Shown piece after piece: positions 50,901-62,900 of a stretch of 64,000 nt of DNA (its first letter is position 1; each line of letters starts with the position of its first letter). The notes beneath the pieces are model-generated. The model ran no database searches and was not told the DNA's origin. It worked only from the letters and a program-made list of their open reading frames with translations. The stretch spans positions 192,764,369 to 192,828,368 of the forward strand of contig CP136061.1 of NCBI GenBank assembly GCA_032622095.1. Reading direction: 5' to 3'. The translations under genes were made by a program, and so were the position numbers. Source of the DNA: Siphonodentalium dalli. Lineage: Eukaryota > Mollusca > Scaphopoda > Gadilida > Siphonodentaliidae.

Positions 50901-53900
50901 CGAAAACGGCCGACCCTATTTCGATGAAACTTGGTATGTGGGATACTTTCGCCCGGGAACTGGCATAGGCATATTAATTTACCAGTGCGACGCGACCTTG
51001 ACCTTCAAAACTCATATATCCGGATCCGCCGCGATTGTCACCCGATGCAGGGAGGATAACTCTATATTCATACGTCGACGAACGTAAGCAATTTGCAGGC
51101 AATTACGCATCGTGTATTTATCCCAAAATTATAACATTTACAATATATATTGTCAATTTGCAGGCTATTAAGAATCGTGTATCTATCCCAAAATATATCA
51201 TTTACAATTTCTGATATATAAATTTTGTTACAGCTGATATTCTTAGGTCTATTGTCGATAGATTTATTCATAGGCTCAAGTCGTTCAATGCTAATTTATC
51301 TTTACATTGGAGCTTGATAATTAATGAGCGTGTGTATATGAGGCGTGTTTATATACTTGAGTGGAAATCAAATCGGGTAAAACTGGCGGATTTTTACGGA
51401 CCAAATTTGATACATAGGGTATCTCGGTATCCGCTGGGCCGATTTCCACCATTTTTGGGGTGTTGGTGTTGGAAAACTGCCAGACGGATTTTGACAAAAT
51501 TTGATACTCAGCAGTACTTAGTGGTAATTTTTTCCAGGGAGTGATTTGGACGGGTCAAATCGTGACCCCGACCTGACCTTGACCTTCAAAATGATCAATT
51601 CGAGGTCAAATCGGGTAAAACCGGATGGATTTCGACGGGTACTTTTGTCCGGGCAGTGTTTTGGACAGGTCAAATCGTGACCTCACCTCACCTTGACCTT
51701 CAATATGCACAATTCAAGGTCAAATTGCGCAATTCGCCTAAAAGCAGAGTGGAAACAGCCCGGACGAAGTCGGGTCCACCTGCTAGTATATATATATAAT
51801 TGTTGAAAATTGGCGAGTATACAAATTTGTATAAAATTTAGGGCCCCCATATCTCTCACTCTAACGGCACCAATTTGGCGTATTTAAACCACACGATTAG
51901 ATTCCTTGTATAACGGAGAAGAATATGTATCAGTCTGGTGGAAATCGGCGTTAAACATATTGTTTATCCATTGTTGTGTCTCTCTCATCCTCTGTGGACC
52001 CCTGTCTCGAATGGCACCACTTTTGACATCTTTAAACCACACAATTAGACTCCTGATATCATGGAGATAAATATTTTTATAAGTTTGGTGCGAATCGCTG
52101 ACTAAACAATTTTTTTTATCAAATTTAGTGCCCACCCAACACCAACTCTCACACAAACAGCACCAATATAGTATCTTTAAATCACGCGATTTGATTCCTC
52201 GTATCATGGATAAGAATGTGTATCAATTTGGTGGAAATTGGCGCTAAAATTATTGTGTATCAATTCTGGTGACCCTCTCCTTTTCAGTGCACCCCTGACT
52301 CGAATGACGACACTTTTAACAGTTTTAAGCCACACCATTAGACTCCTCATACCATGTGGATGATTTTGTATAAGTTTGGTAGCAATCGGTGACTAAACCA
52401 ATTCTTATCAAATTTAGTCCCCCCCCCCCCCCCCAATCTCACATCCAAACGACACCAGTTTGGTGTCGAAATCATACAATTAGATTCCTTGTATCATGGA
52501 GAAGAATGTGTATTAATTTGGTGGAAATCGGCTCAAAAATGATTTGTTATCAATGTTGGTGCCCCTCTCCCTTTCAGTGCACCCCTGACTCGAATGACGC
52601 CACTTTTGACAGCTTTAAGCCATCCCATTAGACTATTATATTGTGTGGATGATTTTGTATAAGTTTTTGTATAAAATTGGCGAGTATACAAATTCGTATC
52701 AAATTTAGGGCCATATCTCTCATCCAAATGGCACCAATTTGACATATCTAGACCACATGATTAGATTTCTCGTATCACGGAGAATATGTATCAATCTGGT
52801 GGAAATCAGCGCTAAACATATTGTTCATCTTGTTTGTGTTCCTCTCACCCTCTATGCATCCTGATTCGAATGGCCCCACCTGTGACAGCTTGTGACATCC
52901 TTAAACCACACAATTAGACTCATGATATCTTGGAGATGATTATTGATCGAATTTAGTGCCCACTAACCCCCATCTCTCACCCAAACAGCACAGAGCAACA
53001 AGGCGTCTTTAAATCACACGATCAGACTCCTCGTATTATGGATAAGAATGCATATCACTTTGGTGGAAATTGGCGCTAAAGTATTGCATATCAATTTTGT
53101 TGCCCCTCTGCCTTTCAGTTCAACCCTGACTCGTATGACGCCACTTTTTACAGATTTAAGCCACACCATTAGACTCCTCATACCATGGGGATGATATTGT
53201 ATAAGTGTGGTGGCAATCGGCGACAAAACCCATTCTTATCAAATTGAGTGCCACTCCCACAATCTTTCACCCAAACGACAGCAATTTGGAGTCCTTAAAT
53301 CGCATGAAGAATATATATCAATTTGGTGGAAATCGGCGCTAAAATTAGTTTTATAAATTTTGGTGCCCCTCTCCCATTCCGTGCATCCATGATGCGAATG
53401 GTGCCATGTTTGACATATTTAAACAACACTATTAGATTCCTCATATCATGGGAATGATTATATAAAATTTTCGTGGCAATCGGCGGCAAACATTGTTTCT
53501 ACCCCTCCCCCTTTTCTGCCCTTGACAACAGCGTCACTTTAGAAAATTCTAACCCGCACCATTATCTTTCTCGTAAAAAAAGTTACACCTAGTAGACCAT
53601 TTGGTGCCATCTAGATGGTCCCTCGGCGCTAAACTTAGTTTATCAATTTCGGTGCCCCTCTCCCTTCCATGCATCCCCGACTCGAACGGCGCCACTTTTG
53701 ACATATTTAACCCTTTCAGTGCCAAGTCCGATTTTTGTATCAACACATAAGAGCTCTTTCCATCAATGTATCACATTATTATAATCAATAAATTTGAAAA
53801 ATGATCAAGGAAATATGGGTTGATACAAAAATCGGACTTGGCACTGAAAGGGTTAAACCACATCATCAGATTCCTTATATCATGGGGATGATTATATATA

Positions 53901-56900
53901 AGTTTTGTGGCAATCAGCGACAAATTTTTGTTCTGCCCGTCCCCCTTTTCTGCCCGACTACAACGGCGTCACTTTAGAAAATCTTAATCTTCACCATTAT
54001 CTTTCTCGTTAAAAGTTACCCCTAGTAGACCCCTTTGGTGCCATCTAGATGGTCCCCTGTGAATTTCTATAGAACACAGACAGACAGACATTCGCAAATA
54101 TAGATATAGATATGTTGGCCTAACAATAATTACCATTACCTTGTAAGCTAGTGCATTCTCTTATATATGCGAGGCTCCCAATGGAAGACTCGCATATATA
54201 TAAGAGAATGCACTGGCACATGATCTTTAATGCGGCATCAGCGCATCTCCCGTCATGAAAGGTTTAAGAAAGTGCAGACCCGAATAAAGGTGCAGGGAAG
54301 TGAATGCAGTTTGAGACCATTTTAAAGATGGTCTATCTCTTCCTATAACACGTTTTATATAGTTTTCTTGGTAATAATTAATAAATATGAATCGGTGACC
54401 CATGTCCGGAAACACTTCTATCAATTAATATTGATTTTATTTCGAATTTTCTGGTACAATATATATACAATCAATTGGGACATTATACAGCTCACGTTCA
54501 GAGCGTAGCATGCTGATAACTATCTTGGAGCTCTGTGGTCCAGTGGTTAGCGTGTCAGACATATGTTCGCTGTAAACAGTGATGTGAGTTTGCAGCATGT
54601 CACTGGTCTATTGATAGTCTTCACACAGCAGTGGCTTGGCTGCTTCGAGCAATGTTCAATTGTCAGATTGTTTCAAATCCCGCGCCAAGTTGTGCCCCTT
54701 GAGCAAGGTCGCTTGTACTATGTCGGCTTTGCACCACTCATGTGTTAGCTTCTCATACTGTTGAGTATCAGACCATGTTCTGATCAAACTAGAGCAGTGC
54801 CTGCAATGGCTGCAGCCAGTTCAATGGTTGGCTTGTACAAATGATTTGGGTAATATTGTAATGTTTAAAAGCATGTTAGAGCAAGTAATTGGTTAATCAC
54901 AATATAAAACTGTCACTATTATTATTATCTTAAAATTCTAAAAATAGTAATGAAATTTTTTCCCAAATGATTATCGCATTATATAAGAAAATATCGATAT
55001 AAAATCAATATTAATTGATAGAAATGTTTCCGGACAGTTGTCTTCGACTCATATCTATTATTTTATACCCTGGAAACTATATACATTGTATTTAGGAAGA
55101 GATTGACCATCTTTAACTGTTGACAATTGTAATTATGGGATGTAGAATGGAATGGGCATAAACAGACCGGCTTTTCCACATGGGTGCATCCTATCAAGTC
55201 TATGAGACAGTTATTGTTATGCCTGTTCCGCTGTACTACAGTAGATCTTCTGCATAGTTTTCAAAATATAAAAAAAAATGTGGCATCTTAGATCGATTTA
55301 GAAGTTAAATCTCCAGTCTCTTAAAATTTTTACAATATTTATGTCTCTGGATATCTCATTCATAATCAGTTACTGAATTGATGGGATTCCCTCCATTTCA
55401 TTGGAGAGTGGTGAAGCATGCACGTGATTTCATTGGTTTATGGCATAACAGATCAGAGGTCAATGACGTGTTGACAAGTTTCCCACACATTGTCAAACTC
55501 AACTATTGTTGGAAAACTGAGTATAGGCGATATATCCATCTCAGTTTACTCATTGCAATATAGGAGAAATCATCTTCAAGCTTTTAGCAGTCAATGATAT
55601 TCGTGACTGATTATTCTTTCGCATCTTGTTGTATTTATAACGATTTGTAAATATAAAAACATTTAGTACGCCAGGAATGCACTCCATATTTGGAAATGGT
55701 TTATTACGTCATGTTGGGAATGCCGCATCATTGTAGAAATGAAACTTCCGTTAGGATTATCGTAGTCTTTTTAAAGAGACTGTAAAATCCCGTGCTCAAT
55801 CCAAGTTAGAAATAAATTAAACCCCAGTTACTCTAACCCACCCTGCACAAAGTAAGTTTTTTGCGGTGAAATATTTGACATCTTTTCATTTTCTAATACG
55901 CTTCGGAAAGAACAGCAATTTTGCATATTTGTGCACATGCAATGGAGTATACTGTATACACCCGTCGGTAAGCCCGGGTGGCTCGTGCACGTTTTTGCTA
56001 AAAAAGTGGGTACTGGGCTTAGTCACGAATTGAATTGATGCCTCTTTGATTGATCCAACTAAATTATGTGTATAATTCACAACAATATTAACACAAGCAG
56101 TGTTCGCGCTGGACCGAAAAATAGTTTAGCCAAAAGTTTAGCCAAATGAAAATTTTATTAGCCAAATGAAAAAAACTTTAGCCAAATGTTTTTTGGCCAA
56201 ATTAAATCCTCATTTTCTGGGCGGTTCACAATTAATGACTAAAATATTCGCTTTAAACTTTATGTGTTACTCAGTATAAAAACATAATTAAAACAACACA
56301 AAAACAATATTATACGAACTTATGTATGTATTATATCACACAGGCAGATCAATTCATAAATCATTACTATAGAATACGGCGGGATTTCACATCGGACCAT
56401 ACGCAAAAAGTCCGCATAAATCCGCTAAGCTAATAAATTGTAATATCTCCTTGACACTTTTATGATGAGAAGCCAGTTTATTAAACGGGATGCAGATTAC
56501 GCAACCATTGATTAAGAACTTCTCTTCTGAACAAAGCATTTATGAATTTTATCTTCCAGACGGCTTAATGAGTTACATAACCAGTATACAGCTTAAGCGT
56601 TTTGACGATTAGGCTGTTTAAATATCATCGACGGAGTATAAACATAAGTACGAAATACTTTCGTCACCTAACTTCGATCTATTCTTTTAGTAATTAGCTT
56701 TACTACTCTATGCTTTCCGTCTCCATTTGGGGTCAAAAAAAGTTTAGCCAAAAGTTTAGCCAAATGAAATTTTTATTATCCAAATTCGAAAAATATTAGC
56801 CATTGGCTAATTTGGCTACCGACAGCGCGAACACTGAACACAAGTGCATACTATTTTACATCTTTATTATTTAAGAAAAACAACTGGAAAAAATAAAAGA

Positions 56901-59900
56901 TGTGCTTGAGTATCTTCTCCTATTCTACAGGATAGAGACATGATTGTATTCACCTTCCAAATGCTCAGAAATGGGGGTGGGCTTATCTACGAGGACCACC
57001 CCATGTTTTGTTTAGGGTAAAAAACCCAGACTGGGCTTATCTTCGAGGATGGGCTTACTGACGGGTGTATACAGTACATACAGGGAATAGCATAGTTGAC
57101 ATCATATACGTTTGCTATCAAGTCATCAATACTAGTCATGCAACAAAATGGTTCGTGATTATGTACAGCTTGCACCAAAACATGTACAGCTCGAATAAAA
57201 GGAGAAATAAGAAATAACATTTTCAATAGAAAATACATATTCCCTATAAGATACTTACACACTGAACTACATGGTATATTCATCTTTATTCACAAGAAAG
57301 GATTCTATGAGATCCGTTTAAAATTTATTATTTTGGTACGAAATAGCTTAAGTACCTTTTTGAATCATTATTTATATGACGTAGCAGGTCAAGGTCATTT
57401 GTTCACTTGTTATGTATATAAGCAAGTGGGGACACAGTCAAGATCTCTTTTTCATCCTCTTACAAGATTTGAGGGGTGTGACTGAGCAGCGGGGAGGGAA
57501 AATCCCAATTTGGGAGGGACCTGTGAGTTCAGTGTGTAAGTATCTTATAGGGAATATGTATTTTCTATTGAAAATGTTATATTCCCCTCAAAGATATGTT
57601 ACACACTGAACTACATGGTAGAATCAACTCATAGGAGGAGGCTGCGAGGAATGAGATACTATTGTATGGTAGTTAAGAGTAATTAATTTGAACCTGCTGA
57701 GTAGCAACAAATGGATCCAAAAGGTACCGATTTGCAAATTTTATTGATGGTACAAGGTAGAGTGGAGAAAGTGGAAGAATGAGCCCATTGGCTGAATCTC
57801 TGCACCTCCCCCCCCCCCCTTTGGTTCTGAAGTCAGACAAACCTGTAATTGTGAAATCTCCCCAAGGTCATATGCAGGTACATGCATGTGCCACCTCCTC
57901 CCTGGAGTAAGCTGGTCATATGCAGAAAGCATAGACCACCCTGCTCCATGGTATGTGACTGAACGAACCAAGATATCCCAACGTTTCGACACCAGAGGAA
58001 GGAAATCTATTGTTACCGGAATGGTCAATCTGGATGCAACACGAGGAAGTGGCAACTGTAAATACGATTAGAAACATACCACCAAGTCAGGTATGGTGAA
58101 GAAAACCCAGAATTAAATAGCCACCGCATCATGATTGTAAGGTTTGCGACCTACTGGCAGTAACGGTGTCTAACTCGACCAACTGATAAAGGCGCAAAAG
58201 AAGTATTTTCTGACTGACCATCAAAATGACAGTATTTTACTTCAGTGAATTAATACACCGGACAGAGGCCATATTCCGTCCGACAATGCCCATGATTGGT
58301 ATTTACTTTAAGTCTGGAAACTGGTAACAAAAACCCCAGGTAACTAAGTCCATTAAGAGCGTTATAGGACTTGGAAATTCCCAAAATGTTTTCTGGTATC
58401 GAAACAATCGAGAAGAAAAAGTTCGGAGAGTCCTGAGTTGTAACTACCTCCACAGCCTGTCAATCCAATAGTGTATGCAGTTACATGTACACTTGATTCA
58501 AAGGAATACTTTGCAGTCTGCATGTAACATATTAGAAAATGTGTAGAAGGAGGAGAACCCATCGTGATGGAACTACTTCAAACAGTCTGAAAGAAAGAAC
58601 AGGCCATGGATGATTAAGGTCCAAAAAACAACCAGATTGTCGATAACAAGAAGATTGTGTCTGCTTGTTATTCACTGATTGTTCTTAACAGCCGAAGGGT
58701 CCGGGTCTATGAGCTGTTATTGTTTTTAGCCCACCGCAACGACCAAGGAGAAAGCATATACTCGGTCGAGGAGGTATGCCAGAGGTGTGAACAGAAGGCA
58801 AAATTTACAGAAGACCAGTCACATGTGTGTATGGTCGGACGGTTGTCTGTCGCTCATACAGCGAGGACCCGGACCCTAGGTCCTCCCCGCGGGCAGAGAC
58901 TCTCTGTCGCCAACAATGATTGTCTCATGTGCGCTGTTAGACAAATTGCTCGTCTGTTTGAGTAATGCAAGACAGCATGTCAAAAAAGGAGCACTGAGTA
59001 CAATAATGCCCGATTCCATAGGTGCCACGACTATTTATTTTGATAATCGACAATCGGTCGGCAACAATAGACTATAATCGATTAATCGTACTTAACACCA
59101 TCAGTGGAAGTATTCCGTAATATGGCCTATTGGCTTGGTGCTGGGTAACTACAATGTCGCTGTTGTTTGAGGAATCGGCTCAGGACATGTTTACATTAAT
59201 GAAGTGCATCACAAACCACTTTTATTGACCAATGAACAGAATGTATTCTATACCAGCACAATTATCGGCCATGTTATGGTGATAATATAATTTGTGAGTT
59301 CATTAGAACGAACGTAACTATGAATTTCAGTGTCTGAATAGCCAAACATGCAAACAATATAATAGTAGGAATGCATAATGAATGGCCGACGGTTTGTATT
59401 TGATAATATCGAGTTTCATTCAGCATTCACTGCATGATACGCAATAGCCTATACAATGAACCTCTAAGGATACTTATTCAAGAACAGTATACTCAAATGA
59501 CATCACGGAGAACATTGCTGATTAAAATGCCATAGGTTCCCTAGTTTCCAGAGAATTTCGATCAACTCCCATTGGTTCAATCAGATTCAAGGGCAAGTGC
59601 AATCAGCTCATTGAAGACAGTGACAGTCGGCATATATCAATGATGTAGTTCCGCCTTACAAGTATAAATATACAATGACATCGCCATAATTTCAAAGCTG
59701 CAGGGCCGCCAATTTGTAGAATTAACAACAACATGAAGAGTAACCATGGCGCATCATCAAATGAACTGCAGACTGTTTGCAACATAGGTTAGTAGTACTC
59801 ATGTTGACGGAATCTCTTTGATATGCGATCACAGGATGTTAACCCATCGGTTGTAGATTAAACTGTGTAAAACAAACACGGTATTCAATAATACTGGACA

Positions 59901-62900
59901 TGTCCTGATGTCAAATTAAATAATGCATATTAATCGACGATGGAAATGGTAATCGATGATCGGCTTTATCAACGGCTCATCGATTATACGACTAATCGTG
60001 GCACCCCTACAAAGGACTCCTTCAAGCAGGGCATCAACGTGTGTTGTTGGCATGATGCAAGGCTCAAAGTTCTGAAATGCACCTGTTCACATGGAACAGG
60101 TTATTACCTACCGTACCGCCACCCCAGAAGATTGCGTGAGTTCAATTGTCTATATCGTAACCTGATAAGCTAACCCAAACTGTAAAGCCATGATATTGAG
60201 CGAGAATAGATCTAATCCTGGTACTACAGGTAAAAAGCCCATTGGGATTGTCCTAAGGCTGTAGAGTCAAAAGCTGATGAATGTTCTATGCACAGAGAAA
60301 CGTGAGTCACAACTTGGTTCGAAGAAAAAAGAGCCTATAACTGCAGAAAGCCAGATTGACACTCGCAAGGAATCCAAGGCTTGGTGTTTCGCCCCATGGA
60401 ACCGTAGTAAGGGCGAAGATGATCTGTGTAAATTTATCACCACAAAAATCGAACGGTCACCCATAAACAAAGGACAATGCTAATCAGTGACAAGTGGAAA
60501 GGTAATAAGTTTGAGCCCTGGTAAAACCTCATGGTTTTAGAACAAATTGAGTGTTTGTTAAAAGTCTCTGCCCCGGCCGATGACTGTGCTATGTACACTG
60601 TTATGGACAGCACCCGAGATTATCCGGCGCGCTGTCTGGTGGCCCAATGCTCGGTCCCCCCTCGAACCTCCCAGGACCCAAATCGGAGGCGAGAAACTGC
60701 GTCTGCCACACCTCGATGCCTTGCAATGAACTCTAGTTCTTTTTTAGAGACACAAGAAAAAACAGCAAGAGCTCTCCGAAAAACAAAGTGAGAATCAGGA
60801 TTCGCATTGGATGGCAAGTAGCCCTGTTAATTAGAATTGTAATCTAAATGTGGGATCGTCAGATCCAAACAATGGATTTTGTTATCTTTAAAGTTAAAAA
60901 ACTGAATAAACAGGGCAGCGTAAAGCCTGGGAAGAGACATCGAGGTATGATTAATGTTCAGACTGTTTCCCCCCCTAACTGGAGCCAGCTTAAACCTTGA
61001 CGTGAAGCTGAATCATACCGTGCAGCCAGTAGGGCGGTGGCGACATACTTGGTCACAACACAAATCCAGATACCGCACCAACATGATGACACCACACTTA
61101 ATGTTTCTAAATGAACACAATCTGCATTGAACTACATGTACATGTTGAATGGGCAGATCAGTCAAATATACATAGAATGAATTGCCACAGCCCCATTGGC
61201 TACACTGGCTACAACTCACCTCCCGTCAAAGAGCAAGCATTTTACGGCCATGCAGAGTCCAGGGAAATGGTCTTAACAGCAATTCCACCCGAGGGTAGAC
61301 GCCAGGGAGCAACTTACTTTGGAAATTTTTATTATCCAATAAAGAGCCTCACATTGACATGATGAAAGTATTTTGTTCTCAGTCTAAAAGTCACATAAAA
61401 TTCATACTAAATTGCATGGCTATTATCCAAGTTTGGATGGCAAATTGTGACGTGATGCGATACCAGTTAAGTTGCTCCCTAGGGGGCTGACAGATCTTTG
61501 TATGTCCCACCTGCTTGTGAAAGGGAGATGGGAGGACGAAAATCTGAGGTAGGATCCAGCAGGAGCGGGCGAGCATGGTCGGATCCGTGAACACTGGAAC
61601 CCACCCTCGGAACAGTATGGCGCCTTGCCTACAGTGACATTGGTGAAGTATGCGGCGGGGCCCCGCAAGGTCTGCATGGAACGAGCAATTTGATTAGCCT
61701 GAACCTGCTTGACAATGGGGTGACTGAAACCGAGGCCATACGAGGAAGAAAATTGCTTGTTTTATGACCAGTTATAAGGATCAGGAAAGTGACCTAAAAA
61801 TATTCCAGGAAATTAGGTGACTGATGAGTCACATTATTACGTGTGAAATTGTGTCAGTGATCTGACAAAAAAGTTATTTTGTTGGCAAACAATCTCAATG
61901 TGTATTGTATTGTAAACGAATTCATAGTGAACTATGAGCCAAGCAAAACCACACAAGTGAGTTAATTCCTAGATAAACGAAAAAAGGACCCAAACCTGAT
62001 CCCAAATTTTGCTACATATGTCAACATGAAACAGATGTGTGAGTGACAATTTCAGAATTTTGACGTAAACAAAACGAATGTTGTCACGTGGCAATTTCAA
62101 CATAAACAAAGTTATAACTGCAATGTTGTCTCACTGGTTGAATGTTCTAATACTTACATTCTAAAACCACAAGAACAGAGATAACATAGCAACTGTGCTG
62201 TATAGGCATTCCCAAAGAGAGTTCAACACGTGAACGGCTGCATATATACAGACGAATTCAATTTCGAATTCAATTCGGAATTCTAAACCACGTGCTCCGA
62301 AACCGGAAGTTGGGGAATTACCCACAATTTTCAACATAATAAAATAGTTTTAATTTTATTTTTTGCGTAAAATAAAACAAGTGAAATTGAATGAAATTGT
62401 CACTCTGATATTATTTTAATAATTATTGTGTCGTTTCCCAAATTGAAACGATGTCACAACAAATTAAACAAATTGGAACGGAATTGTTAAATGAAGCCGA
62501 CAATAATATGTGGTTCAATTTGCTCATAGCGTGTACTTCCCTTCGAGTCACAAGATGAAAAAGAGATCTTGACTGTGTCCCCACTTGCTTATATACATAA
62601 CAAGTGAACAAATGACCTTGACCTGCTACGTCATATAAATAATGATTCAAAAAGGTACTTAAGCTATTTCGTACCAAAATAATAAATTTTAAACGATCTC
62701 ATAGAATCCTTTCTTGTGAATAAAGATGAATATACCATGTAGTTCAGTGTGTAACGTATCTTTGAGGGGAATATATACTGAATTTTCGATCAGAGGAATC
62801 ATATAAAATAAATGTACAGACCCAAATAAGCAATGTGCACTGACATGCAGGGTGGAAATTTACAATGAAATTAATAAATGTGCATGCACGTTTATTTGGA

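Noticed and set aside
54527-54600. Functional tRNA gene
   Set aside because: The A-box is good but no B-box at the right distance and no cloverleaf; better read as a decayed SINE head.
57741-58055. 104-codon minus frame and overlapping 61-codon plus frame
   Set aside because: Includes a C-run translated as poly-Gly; no motif, no neighbours in phase, and not alignable to LAS1L.
60267-61677. Cluster of 65-86-codon frames on both strands, possibly a retroelement
   Set aside because: Looked for reverse transcriptase, integrase or gag motifs; none seen.
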